A model generated the notes under the pieces. That model saw only the letters and a program-made list of their open reading frames with translations. It was not told the DNA's origin and ran no database searches. Below are positions 1 to 7,900 of a stretch of DNA of 30,288 nt, piece after piece. Position numbers and translations under genes: made by a program. Source of the DNA: a virus; the IMG/VR virus record IMGVR_UViG_3300037106_000026, positions 1 to 30,288 of that record. One strand, written 5' to 3'. Position 1 is the first letter of the stretch. Each line of letters begins with the position of its first letter.

Positions 1-126
1 TTCATCAGCACTTAAACTTTCTCTATCAATATAATAATTAAAAATATAATATAATAAATTCATAGCAAAATCTTTATAGATTTCAACTCTATCTTTAACT
101 ATAATATATTTTTGAACACTACTCAT
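1..126 (-). CDS. Hypothetical protein, N-terminal 42 residues only (runs off window)
   Basis: An open frame starts at ATG 126-124 and continues without a stop past the left edge. The start is chosen because its A is also the last base of the TAA stop of the lysozyme gene (TAATG overlap), a typical coupled arrangement in this genome. The visible protein begins MSSVQKYIIVKDRVEIYKDF and is rich in Tyr, Ile and Asn (a YYIFNYYID stretch). I do not recognise it. Its place directly after a lysozyme gene hints at a late or lysis operon, but nothing in the residues supports a specific role. Confidence 0.6.
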   Translation of the reverse strand, partial: MSSVQKYIIVKDRVEIYKDFAMNLLYYIFNYYIDRESLSADE

Positions 127-812
127 TAAAATTTATTAAAAAAATCTTTTTTCATTATATTTAAGTCAATATCACCAACATAACCATCAATTAGTCCTTT
201 TTCAGTAAATTGCCAAATTTTCCATTCTGACCATCCTTGTGGTACTGCTGGTTGATAATTTTCTGGGTCGTCTAAATAAGCTGCCTCCCAAAGCGGATTT
301 GAGCCAAAACTATGATTAGTATTTGTATTAATAAAACTTCTATATGAATAAATAATAACTGAAATATTGCGTTGTTTTAATCCACTAATAAATGCCGTAA
401 TAAATTTATTCATATGGTCAATTTTTTCTGTATCACTCCAAATAATATTGTTTGCATATGCTTCAACATCTAAAACTAATGGAAAATTAGGTTTTGGTAA
501 TATATTATAATGATTAATAATATTAGTTATTTCAGCATTAGCATCATCTTCGGGATTATTGATATCTCCGGGGCGACAAAAATGATAATAAGATATTTTA
601 ACATTATTTTTTTGTGCTTCAAGAACTCTATTCCTTACATTATAAATGCTATCTTCATGTCCTGTAGTTCCTTCGGTTATTTTTACAAATGCAAAATCAA
701 TTCCTGCTGCTTTTGCTTTACTCCAAGTAATATCTGCTTGATATTTACTACAATCAAGTCCTAAAACACAATTTAATGCTGCCAATCTTTCCTTACTTAT
801 CGTACTTACCAT
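126..812 (-). CDS. GH25-family lysozyme (muramidase) endolysin
   Basis: 228 aa, a single glycoside hydrolase family 25 domain across almost the whole protein. Family features are visible: GLDCSKYQ near residues 18-25 (catalytic-site Asp20), FAFVKITEGTT around 40-50, YYHFCRPGD near 75-83, the catalytic LVLDVEAY with Asp115 and Glu117, and the closing W.IWQFTEKG...GDIDLN segment. GH25 enzymes cut the MurNAc-GlcNAc beta-1,4 bond of peptidoglycan. No signal peptide or TM segment is seen, so export to the wall would need a holin or equivalent. The gene lies 7 bases after the DUF723 endonuclease gene and overlaps the next gene by one base. It has no GTATTTATA motif of its own, so it is probably transcribed from the motif at 1731 or further upstream. 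It could alternatively act in the virion. Confidence 0.93.
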   Translation of the reverse strand: MVSTISKERLAALNCVLGLDCSKYQADITWSKAKAAGIDFAFVKITEGTTGHEDSIYNVRNRVLEAQKNNVKISYYHFCRPGDINNPEDDANAEITNIINHYNILPKPNFPLVLDVEAYANNIIWSDTEKIDHMNKFITAFISGLKQRNISVIIYSYRSFINTNTNHSFGSNPLWEAAYLDDPENYQPAVPQGWSEWKIWQFTEKGLIDGYVGDIDLNIMKKDFFNKF

Positions 813-819
813 AATTTAA

Positions 820-1716
820 TTATATTAATAAATTCAATTTATTTTTTATATTTTCATCATATTTAATTCTAGTGAGATTTATATTGTTATTTTTACAATA
901 TTCTTCTTTCATTTTATCTCTTTTCTGTTGTACATCAAATCCAATTTCACCTCCAAAAAACTTAATTGATTTAAAATGTTGTATTCCATCATATTCAATA
1001 CATGTACCATATTTAGGTAAATAAAAATCAAAAAATAAATATGACTTATATTTACAATTATTGAATTTCTTTTGATATTCGAAATTAATATTATTTTCTT
1101 TTAAAAAATTCATAACATGAATTTCTCCTTTACTTTGTTTACATTTAGAACAACCAATACCACATAAATGATTATTTGCTCTTTGTTCAAATATACCATG
1201 AATGGGACAAATAATTTTTATTTTAGTTTTATTATCTTTATATTCAACTAATGAATAATTATATTTATTATTATGAATTTTATTTGACTTTTCTTTAAAA
1301 TATTTATTATCCATATAATTTCCAGCACATTTAGAACAACCCTTATTACTTAAGTGGTCATTTGGTGTTTGTTCAAATATACCATGAATAGGACAAATTA
1401 TTTTAATATTTGTTTTTGAATCAACATACTCAACCAATGAATAATCATACTTATCACCATGAATAACTTTTGTTTTTTCAATAAATTCAATATTTGTTAG
1501 TATGATAGATAAATGATTTTTTATTTTTCCACATTTAGGACAACCCTGACCATTTAAATGATTATGAGGTGTTTGCTCAAAAACTCCATGTTTTTTACAT
1601 GTTATTTTTACTTTAGTATAATTATTAGCATATTGAACTAATGAATAATCATATTCATTATTATGAATAATATTTGCCTTTTCAATAAAAGTAATATTTG
1701 TTAATCTCCTTGCCAT
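820..1716 (-). CDS. DUF723-repeat / Vsr-like endonuclease (probable homing-type nuclease), three-module version
   Basis: 298 aa. Three tandem modules of about 60 residues (roughly 5-65, 72-133, 134-194) share the pattern FIEKa..IH...YDYSLV.Y, K.KI.C..HG.FEQ...HL...GC.KC. This is the DUF723-type Cys/His pattern, probably a small zinc-binding treble-clef DNA-binding unit. A C-terminal domain (about 196-298) has FDFYLP, then IEYDGIQHF, then YC...L.RI.Y, like Vsr/DUF559-type PD-(D/E)XK nucleases. A four-module paralog is at 18614-19732. Together these suggest a selfish or homing-type DNA endonuclease lying between two other phage genes. ATG at 1716 is supported by the matching start of the paralog (M.(R)RLT) and by a late-type motif 14 bases upstream. 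The nuclease assignment is family inference. Confidence 0.75.
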   Translation of the reverse strand: MARRLTNITFIEKANIIHNNEYDYSLVQYANNYTKVKITCKKHGVFEQTPHNHLNGQGCPKCGKIKNHLSIILTNIEFIEKTKVIHGDKYDYSLVEYVDSKTNIKIICPIHGIFEQTPNDHLSNKGCSKCAGNYMDNKYFKEKSNKIHNNKYNYSLVEYKDNKTKIKIICPIHGIFEQRANNHLCGIGCSKCKQSKGEIHVMNFLKENNINFEYQKKFNNCKYKSYLFFDFYLPKYGTCIEYDGIQHFKSIKFFGGEIGFDVQQKRDKMKEEYCKNNNINLTRIKYDENIKNKLNLLI

Positions 1717-1730
1717 TATTATATTTTTCT

Positions 1731-1741
1731 CATAAATACTT
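1731..1741 (-). promoter_or_regulatory. GTATTTATA-type phage promoter motif (variant AAGTATTTATG)
   Basis: Coding-strand AAGTATTTATG lies 14 bases before the ATG at 1716 and just downstream of the hairpin at 1752-1777. It belongs to the motif family seen before many genes in this window. The promoter role is inferred. Confidence 0.5.
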
Positions 1742-1751
1742 ATAAATGTAA

Positions 1752-1777
1752 AAGGGTATTAAATACATAATACCCTT
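1752..1777 (-). terminator. Probable terminator hairpin after the two-TM protein gene
   Basis: A perfect 10-bp stem (AAGGGTATTA with TAATACCCTT) and a 6-base loop, 26 bases after the stop of the 122-aa gene. The flanking bases extend the pairing, and the minus-strand 3' side is moderately T-rich. It separates that gene from the next promoter motif. Confidence 0.65.
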
Positions 1778-1802
1778 ACAAATTTAAGAAATTAATCTCA
1801 AA

Positions 1803-2171
1803 TTAGCTATAAATTTTTGTAACTAAAGTATTATATTCTTCTTTAGTTATATTGAGTTTTTCACAAATTTTATTTATTCTAAGATTGTTAAGAAACACTG
1901 CACTGAATAAATAAAATACAAGTACTACAAGTAAAATACTATATATAATTGTAATAGTAACTATTATTGGTTTTGATAAACCAAAAATAGTACATATAAA
2001 TCCAACACCAAATAATCCAAATAAAACATATAAAATAGTATTTTTTAATGACATGTTTTTCTTTTCAGTTTCATTTGAAAAATATTTGTAAGCGAATTTA
2101 ATCCATTTATTTGGCAGATACTTATTATATGCGGTATCAAATTGTTCTTTAGTTATTTTATTAACATCCAT
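1803..2171 (-). CDS. Small membrane protein with two TM segments
   Basis: 122 aa, not recognised by family. Two hydrophobic segments (about 45-64 and 69-92) are joined by a very short turn. A basic N-terminal soluble part (K/Y-rich, about 1-42) and a C-terminal soluble tail (93-122) flank them. The two ends resemble each other: KITKEQFDTAYNK near residue 5 and NITKEEYNTLVTK near residue 107. The gene begins 3 bases after the stop of the 1044-aa gene, so both are probably on one transcript, and a hairpin follows it. Proximity to a lysozyme gene and the hairpin-TM layout make a holin-like role possible, but there is no direct evidence. Confidence 0.75.
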   Translation of the reverse strand: MDVNKITKEQFDTAYNKYLPNKWIKFAYKYFSNETEKKNMSLKNTILYVLFGLFGVGFICTIFGLSKPIIVTITIIYSILLVVLVFYLFSAVFLNNLRINKICEKLNITKEEYNTLVTKIYS

Positions 2172-2174
2172 ATA

Positions 2175-5100
2175 TTAAAATCCTCTATTTTTCTTTACAT
2201 TATTCGTATTTGTAAATGTTTCGGGATTGTAGCCAAGTAAATGTTTCATTTTATCCATTTGTTCATTTATTACTGGTTTTTCTACTTTTTGTTCATTTTC
2301 ATTTAATTTCTGAACAGGATTTTTAATCGCAAATACTATCTTACCATCTGTATAAAATTTATGTTCTGACATTGCTTTAACAACTGCTTCATTAACGATT
2401 ACTTTATTATCAATTGTTTTACTATTATATGTATTACCTAATCCAGTAAAATCTAGTTCAAACAAACCTGTTTGTCTTGCAGTTCCAGATGGAGTAATTA
2501 AATTTTTTACTTCATTTAATTTAAAATCAATTAAACGTCTTTTGTCTAAAGCATCAATATATCTACCAGTAACCATTGATTCATTAAGACCCTTACCATC
2601 ATTAAATCCAGATTTTTCTTTATTAAATTGTGTTTTATCAATACCTTTTTCAATTGGTTGTGGGTCTTTATTATACATGGGTGCTTTACCTTTAAATTTA
2701 AGTTGTTTTTGTCTTATATTATATACTTTATCACCCATGTCTTTTTTCATGCGGTCTTCAAAACGTTTTCCCGGTTCATTATCATAAACCAAACTATGTT
2801 GACCATTACGATACAAATTAACTTCATCTTGTTCCTCAGTTGTCATATTACGTTTTGGAATTTCATCACCTTTATTATTTGTACTATCGCCAACATTTTT
2901 TAAAGATTCATCACCTTTAGCATCTGTTGTTTTAATTTCTTTTTCTTCAATATCCTGACCTAATTTTTGTGGGTCTTTGCCAACATCAGTTTGTTGGTCT
3001 TTCCATTGAAGTTCTTTTTCAACATCAATGATTTCTTTAGTACCACTATGTTGTAAGTCTTTCTTAAAATTGACTGGATTTTCACCAGTAACACGGTCTT
3101 TTAAAACCAATGCAGATGGTTTTCTATCTTCACTCATTTTTATTAATTTTTGATGATGAATTGAATAAGCATTCAATTCGTTATTTAATTCTTCTAATAA
3201 TTTAAAATCTTCGTTCATACCACCACTTGTTTGTTGCATACCAACAGGCATTGTAGTATTATCCATTTTGTTTGACATTGAATCTTCTTTAGGTTGCATT
3301 TTTGATGCATTTGCCATTGTTGTAGAATCTTCATCTACCTTGTCAGGTAATTTATCATGTTTAGTTGAAGCGAAATCTTCAACATCTTTTTTACTAACAT
3401 TTTTTGCAATTTTATTAACTTTATCACTAACTTTATTTGGAGATAATTCGCCCTTTTGTACTGCATGTGCCATACCAAAAAGACGTTGTTGTGATGCTGA
3501 CTTAGCTTTTTCTTCGATTTTTTTTGATTCTTCCATTGTATTAAGATTTGGTTTGTCTGGGTCGCCAGTTTTTATTGTATTTAATTCAATACCAGTGTCT
3601 TTATTATTCCAATGTTTAACTGCATCACTGGTGAATGCATTTGTTTTATCTATAATAAAATTATCTTCTTTTTCTTTGTTTGTTCCAAAAGGTTTACTTA
3701 TTTCTTTACCTTGTTGATTAATACCTGAAATACCATCATCAGGTAAATTTGGATTATCTGGATGCGGAAAATATGAATGTTTTTGTGTCATATCATTATG
3801 TAAAATTTTTACATCGTCATCTCTCATTTTATCGACATCCTGACCAATATATAATGATGTATTATCATCAATTCCTTTTTTACTTTTTTCACGTTCTGAT
3901 GTTTGTGGTATTTCACTAACGCCTAATCCTTTATTACTTCCAGTATGAGATTGTTTATATTCTTGACCTAATTTTGTTTGATATGAAAGGTCTTCTTCAT
4001 TTAATATTTTAATAAAATTTTCAAAACCACTTGGGTCAACAAGATAATTTTTATTTTCTTGAATTATTGTACCACCGGGAAACATTGGTTTAGTTTTTAC
4101 TTTTGATTTACCCTTTACTTTCATTAAATCACCACTACCCCATACTGAAGGTCCAACATATGCCCCTGAACCACTTACATTACTTCCAGTATCACCTGCA
4201 CCACCTGCAGCACCAGTACCAGTCATTTCATTAAGAATATTACCATTATCATCAACTAAAGAATAATTTCCGTGGTCTGAAATGAACCATGTATTAGGAT
4301 ACCATTTATTAGAATCCTTCCAAGTTTTTACTGCATCAAATGCGTCTTGGTCTTCAACAAATTCACCAATAAATTTTCCACCACAACTAACTGAAAGTTT
4401 ATAACCATTTGATGAAATAAAACAATCTTCTTCATTTGGTTCGTCAATTTCATTTTCTTCACTAATCGTATTCTTCTTATATCCTAATGCTGGAGCGAAT
4501 GCACCAGAACCACCTGCAGCACCCGTACTTTCATTTGTAGAATTTAATACATCAAAATTATAACCAATACTTTCAAGTTCGGTTTTAAGATTTTGATATT
4601 CTTCAGGAGTTGCAAGTCTACTTTCTTTTGCATACCTTGGGTCTACTCCACCGTGTTGACCAACATGAGAATATCCCACTTTTAAATTTCCTTTATTGTC
4701 ATAATTTTCTTCAGGAAAATATGCAAATAAATCAGGATTTTTGGGGTCTTTTTCATTAACTAAAAATAATACTTTAGTTAATGGTTCACTAGTTTCATCA
4801 ACTTCAGATTTAACTTTGGGTTCAACTAATTTAGTTCCTGTACTGTCAGTCTTTTTCATTTTTTCTTCTCCTGCTTGTTTTAATTGATTAATGCCGCTTT
4901 GGTCCCTGCGTTCTTTTTTTACAGGTATTGCCATTTTATATTTTTGTAAATATTTTGGGCTATTAAGCACATAATCATTGAACAATATATTTTGAACGGT
5001 TTCGTTTGCGTGGTATCCATAACGATTTGTTCCAGTATTATCATCTTTACCATCGCCCATCATTTTATTATATTCTGCACTTAATTTTGGGTCAGAAAAA

Positions 5101-5309
5101 ACTAATGCTTCCATTTTCGGCAATGAAAATATTTTTTTCTTAAGTTTAAAATCTTCTTCATTTAAATATGAATCAATTTCATTCATTACAATACTTTCAC
5201 TTAACTTAACATCAGGTGCAGTGTTATGCATAGTTTTATTAAAATTACTTTCATATTTCTTTGACTGTACACTTATCGGTTTTGCTAATGTTGGTTTAAA
5301 TGTTGCCAT
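2175..5309 (-). CDS. Large low-complexity protein of unknown function, probably virion-associated
   Basis: 1044 aa, rich in Lys, Glu, Asp, Asn and Gly, with long stretches predicted disordered by eye (for example residues about 400-800). Two more folded-looking segments are visible: one near 178-255 (VLFLVNEKDPKNPDLFAYFP, then YSHVGQHGGVD) and one near 300-360 (YKLSVSCGGKFIGEF, then TWFISDHGNYSLVDDNG). Repeated short elements include TGAAGG(S/A)G and several LNEED/MNEDF segments. The C-terminal region (about 920-1044) is again more ordered and ends with KMKHLLGYNPETF. No enzyme motif is seen. A strong GTATTTATA motif 17 bases upstream and the great length fit a late structural or scaffold-type role, which is inference. 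The sequence around it shows no break or frameshift. Confidence 0.8.
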   Translation of the reverse strand: MATFKPTLAKPISVQSKKYESNFNKTMHNTAPDVKLSESIVMNEIDSYLNEEDFKLKKKIFSLPKMEALVFSDPKLSAEYNKMMGDGKDDNTGTNRYGYHANETVQNILFNDYVLNSPKYLQKYKMAIPVKKERRDQSGINQLKQAGEEKMKKTDSTGTKLVEPKVKSEVDETSEPLTKVLFLVNEKDPKNPDLFAYFPEENYDNKGNLKVGYSHVGQHGGVDPRYAKESRLATPEEYQNLKTELESIGYNFDVLNSTNESTGAAGGSGAFAPALGYKKNTISEENEIDEPNEEDCFISSNGYKLSVSCGGKFIGEFVEDQDAFDAVKTWKDSNKWYPNTWFISDHGNYSLVDDNGNILNEMTGTGAAGGAGDTGSNVSGSGAYVGPSVWGSGDLMKVKGKSKVKTKPMFPGGTIIQENKNYLVDPSGFENFIKILNEEDLSYQTKLGQEYKQSHTGSNKGLGVSEIPQTSEREKSKKGIDDNTSLYIGQDVDKMRDDDVKILHNDMTQKHSYFPHPDNPNLPDDGISGINQQGKEISKPFGTNKEKEDNFIIDKTNAFTSDAVKHWNNKDTGIELNTIKTGDPDKPNLNTMEESKKIEEKAKSASQQRLFGMAHAVQKGELSPNKVSDKVNKIAKNVSKKDVEDFASTKHDKLPDKVDEDSTTMANASKMQPKEDSMSNKMDNTTMPVGMQQTSGGMNEDFKLLEELNNELNAYSIHHQKLIKMSEDRKPSALVLKDRVTGENPVNFKKDLQHSGTKEIIDVEKELQWKDQQTDVGKDPQKLGQDIEEKEIKTTDAKGDESLKNVGDSTNNKGDEIPKRNMTTEEQDEVNLYRNGQHSLVYDNEPGKRFEDRMKKDMGDKVYNIRQKQLKFKGKAPMYNKDPQPIEKGIDKTQFNKEKSGFNDGKGLNESMVTGRYIDALDKRRLIDFKLNEVKNLITPSGTARQTGLFELDFTGLGNTYNSKTIDNKVIVNEAVVKAMSEHKFYTDGKIVFAIKNPVQKLNENEQKVEKPVINEQMDKMKHLLGYNPETFTNTNNVKKNRGF

Positions 5310-5326
5310 TATTTGTTCTTTTTTAG

Positions 5327-5337
5327 TATAAATACTT
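5327..5337 (-). promoter_or_regulatory. GTATTTATA-type phage promoter motif
   Basis: Coding-strand AAGTATTTATA, 17 bases before the ATG of the 1044-aa gene; an exact match to the core seen repeatedly in the window. The leader between motif and ATG is A-rich with no Shine-Dalgarno sequence. Confidence 0.65.
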
Positions 5338-5345
5338 GAATATTA

Positions 5346-6248
5346 TCAATTGTTTATAGTAATAATATTTCCCGATTTAATATGTCTATTGGTGTATGAA
5401 CAAAGCGGTTGAAAATTGGTATAATGATTTAACTTTAAAACATCTTTTTCGGTTTTTGCTGTTGACATTGGTACTATATGGTCAATATCCCATGCAGTAT
5501 TTATTTCTTTGGGATATCCATTCCAATTCCCATAATTATTCCAATTCATCCAAGGTTCAAATTTTGATTCTAAATGTTTTTTAAATTCTTCAAACGTACA
5601 ACCGAGAATATCTTGTGTTTTTGACGATTTTTTATTGCCTTTTAATTTTATGGAACAACGAATTAAACTTCTAATATTAGTCGTTAGTTTATATAAAGCA
5701 TCATTAGAATTTCTATTCTTTTTATATATATAATTATAATTTTTTATCCATTCTTTACGTTTTATGTTATATTCCTTAATTTTCTCACCATTTTTTTCTC
5801 TATATTCTTTATTTTTTTTATTTCGTTCTTCTTTATTTCTAAAATAATTTTCAGACCTTTGCTTTACAATTTTTTCTTTATTAATTTTATTATAATTTTT
5901 TAAATATTTTGAAATTTTGTCTTTATGTTTTTCACGATATTTTAAAATAATATTTGAAATTTTTTCTTTATTCTTTTTATAATATTCTTTTTGTTTTAAT
6001 CGAATTTTATTATTTTGATTTAAATAACGTTCAGAACTACGTTTTTTTATTATATTAGAATTATTTTGATAATATTCAGATAATCGATTTTTAATTTTTT
6101 CTTTATTTATTAACGACCATCTTTTTTGACGTTGTGAAATTTTTTCTTTATTCTTTTGAACATATTCTTTAGCATATTGTGATATCTTTTCTTTATTTCT
6201 TAGATAATAATTTCTTTTACTTTTTGCAATTGCTTCTTTACTTCTCAT
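5346..6248 (-). CDS. HNH endonuclease with long Lys-rich repeat N-terminus
   Basis: 300 aa. The first 175 or so residues are a highly basic series of about 18-residue repeats built on NKEKIS..........Y..KN, probably helical and nucleic-acid binding. Residues about 180-250 form a linker with LGCTFEEFKKHLESKF, common in phage HNH proteins. The HNH core is at the end: WDIDHIVPMS (Asp256, His257), then NFQPL and the closing Asn/His segment NRHIKSG. HNH enzymes cut DNA with a single metal ion. The gene sits alone between a 68-aa gene and the promoter motif of the 1044-aa gene, the usual position of a free-standing selfish nuclease. No late motif precedes it. Confidence 0.85.
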   Translation of the reverse strand: MRSKEAIAKSKRNYYLRNKEKISQYAKEYVQKNKEKISQRQKRWSLINKEKIKNRLSEYYQNNSNIIKKRSSERYLNQNNKIRLKQKEYYKKNKEKISNIILKYREKHKDKISKYLKNYNKINKEKIVKQRSENYFRNKEERNKKNKEYREKNGEKIKEYNIKRKEWIKNYNYIYKKNRNSNDALYKLTTNIRSLIRCSIKLKGNKKSSKTQDILGCTFEEFKKHLESKFEPWMNWNNYGNWNGYPKEINTAWDIDHIVPMSTAKTEKDVLKLNHYTNFQPLCSYTNRHIKSGNIITINN

Positions 6249-6269
6249 AACTCATTAATAATCAATCGA

Positions 6270-6476
6270 TTACTTAATTCCTGTCTTCCAAAAATCCTTT
6301 TTAACCCATAATGTCTTAAACACCATTTCCATACTATCTTTTATTGTTGAAATCATTTCATTTCTTGTTTGACTTCCAGATTTTTTAAGTATTTTCTTAA
6401 CTTCCCTATCTAAAGCATCATTAACAAACTTATTAATTTCATCATTAACGATTTTTTTTACATCATCATTATTCAT
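6270..6476 (-). CDS. Small hypothetical protein (68 aa)
   Basis: Not recognised. It begins MNNDDVKKIVNDEINKFVND and is probably all-helical and amphipathic, rich in Lys, Asp and Asn, ending in WVKKDFWKTGIK. No Cys, no TM segment and no catalytic motif. Its ATG at 6476 is supported by an exact GTATTTATA motif 13 bases upstream. The length and helical, charged nature would fit a small structural or chaperone-like phage protein, but nothing decides that. The HNH gene follows 21 bases later. Confidence 0.7.
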   Translation of the reverse strand: MNNDDVKKIVNDEINKFVNDALDREVKKILKKSGSQTRNEMISTIKDSMEMVFKTLWVKKDFWKTGIK

Positions 6477-6489
6477 ATAATAATTTTAT

Positions 6490-6500
6490 TATAAATACTT
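6490..6500 (-). promoter_or_regulatory. GTATTTATA-type phage promoter motif
   Basis: Coding-strand AAGTATTTATA, 13 bases before the ATG at 6476 and downstream of two hairpins that end the previous gene. Exact core match. Confidence 0.65.
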
Positions 6501-6530
6501 AATCGGCATTAAAAATAAAAAGAACGCATA

Positions 6531-6573
6531 TTAATAAAACATGTGTTCTTGAATATGTTTGCTTAAACATATT
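6531..6573 (-). terminator. Tandem hairpins after the coiled-coil membrane protein gene
   Basis: Next to the stop at 6575 is a perfect 9-bp stem (AATATGTTT with AAACATATT, loop of 4) at 6552-6573. Beyond it is a second stem, AAGAACGCAT with ATGTGTTCTT including one G-T pair, at 6531-6550. The two together look like a terminator region isolating the promoter motif at 6490. Confidence 0.6.
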
Positions 6574-6574
6574 T

Positions 6575-7360
6575 TTATTTTATAAGAAAATGTCCTACTG
6601 CAACACCAGCACCACCAATTAATACATATTTACTATTTTTTCCAATCCAATCAGTAAATTTTTTCCAATCAGATTTATCTATCTTATCTTTATTAATTGC
6701 AGGAATTGCATAACTATCAATATTTACTGTTTTAAAATAATCATTACTATTACTTACACTAAATGATACGGGATAATCAGTTTTTGCTTTTTTATCCCAA
6801 TGAAATTCAATAAATTGTTTATTTGGTAGTAAAAATTCTTTAAATGTTAATAATGGTTTAACATTTTTTAATGCGGGAATTGCATGACTAATTAATAAAT
6901 CATATTTAATATTTTTTGTTGAATCTTTAAAAGTAATGCTACTATCTTTTTCATTGATACTAACTTTTCCACCTTTTAGTGAATCAAGATTTACATTGGT
7001 TTGAATTAATGCTGCTGCAATAATATCATTCTTTTTATTAATATCTTTTACTCTATCCATCAATTCTTGTTGAGAAGCAGTTAATTGACCATACATTTTG
7101 CTAAGATTTTTTACTGTTTCTTGCATTGTCAATTTTTCAGCAACCATTTCGCCTTGTTTATTTTTATAAACATGAACAGTATCCAGCAAAGCATCTTTTA
7201 ATTTAACTTCTGTATCATATTTATCTTTCAGTCCTACAATTTTCTTATGTTGAAAATAATCGACTATAGACAAAAACAAAATGATAGCAATTACAATTGC
7301 AATTAACATATTGTTTTTTTGTTTTAAAAACGTCCAAAATTTTAATAATATTGCGTTCAT
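6575..7360 (-). CDS. Membrane-anchored coiled-coil protein (spanin-like architecture), function unknown
   Basis: 261 aa. An N-terminal cytoplasmic stub (1-17, basic) is followed by one clear TM helix (about 18-35, AIVIAIILFLSIVDYF). A long heptad-like helical region follows (about 40-125, with QETVKNLSKMYGQLTASQQE). Then comes a probably folded region (130-240, including LPNKQFIEFHWDKK) and a short hydrophobic C-terminal tail (YVLIGGAGVAVG). The layout of one N-terminal TM plus periplasmic coiled coil resembles inner-membrane spanins and similar phage proteins of Bacteroidetes, and amidase-like and deaminase genes lie upstream. There is no lipobox and no partner spanin that I can identify, so the role stays tentative. 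It starts 11 bases after the stop of the 168-aa gene and probably shares its promoter. Confidence 0.7.
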   Translation of the reverse strand: MNAILLKFWTFLKQKNNMLIAIVIAIILFLSIVDYFQHKKIVGLKDKYDTEVKLKDALLDTVHVYKNKQGEMVAEKLTMQETVKNLSKMYGQLTASQQELMDRVKDINKKNDIIAAALIQTNVNLDSLKGGKVSINEKDSSITFKDSTKNIKYDLLISHAIPALKNVKPLLTFKEFLLPNKQFIEFHWDKKAKTDYPVSFSVSNSNDYFKTVNIDSYAIPAINKDKIDKSDWKKFTDWIGKNSKYVLIGGAGVAVGHFLIK

Positions 7361-7371
7361 AAATTTAATTA

Positions 7372-7878
7372 TTATTGTTGTAACATGTTATTTCTCCAGT
7401 ATTTAAAAAATGTATCATAATATGATTCAATTCTACCTACAATTTCATCATTTTCGGGATTATCTGGTGAAAAATCTTCCAAATAATTAAATTCAACTCC
7501 TGATGTTTTTTCATCGGGTGTTACTTTATAAATAAATTGAATTACACCATCAATTGTACCACCCCAGAAAACCAAATTATCATAAATTTCTAAATCAATG
7601 AATTTAATATTAACATTCATATCTCTAAAAAAATCATTAAATTTTTCTTCTTCTCTGCTTTGGTCATAGACGGTTTTTTTATTCTGTGCTATTTTTTGTT
7701 CATCATCACCAATACCCTCATTAATTTTACGTGTAATTTTAAGCATATCACGTATAGATAAATCCTTCTTCATTTCTTTTGGTGATTCACTTGCTTCATA
7801 TTTTCCTTCACGTATTCTTTTCATAAGAATACGCATTTGATTCGGTGTACTTTTGTTGTTTATATTTTTATTATCCAT
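7372..7878 (-). CDS. Hypothetical protein (168 aa)
   Basis: Not recognised. The N-terminal 60 residues are basic and probably helical (QMRILMKRIREGKYE, then LSIRDMLKITRKINEG). The C-terminal part (about 85-168) is acidic and looks like a small alpha/beta domain: VNIKFIDLEIYDNLVFWGGT, then VIQFIYKVTPD, then YYDTFFKYWRNNML. No membrane segment, Cys motif or catalytic signature. Its ATG is 11 bases downstream of an exact GTATTTATA motif, so it is probably a late gene. The membrane coiled-coil gene follows directly. The basic helical head resembles those of other phage structural proteins only in a general way. Confidence 0.7.
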   Translation of the reverse strand: MDNKNINNKSTPNQMRILMKRIREGKYEASESPKEMKKDLSIRDMLKITRKINEGIGDDEQKIAQNKKTVYDQSREEEKFNDFFRDMNVNIKFIDLEIYDNLVFWGGTIDGVIQFIYKVTPDEKTSGVEFNYLEDFSPDNPENDEIVGRIESYYDTFFKYWRNNMLQQ

Positions 7879-7889
7879 ATAAATTTTAT

Positions 7890-7900
7890 TATAAATACTT
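7890..7900 (-). promoter_or_regulatory. GTATTTATA-type phage promoter motif
   Basis: Coding-strand AAGTATTTATA, 11 bases before the ATG at 7878. Its first bases overlap the TAA stop of the 42-aa ORF, so the motif sits exactly at a gene boundary. Confidence 0.65.

Noticed and set aside
2542-3717. Plus-strand open frames opposite the 1044-aa gene
   Set aside because: Hydrophobic, Ser/Phe/Leu-rich translations that are the antisense of Lys/Glu/Asp-rich coding sequence; no independent start signals.
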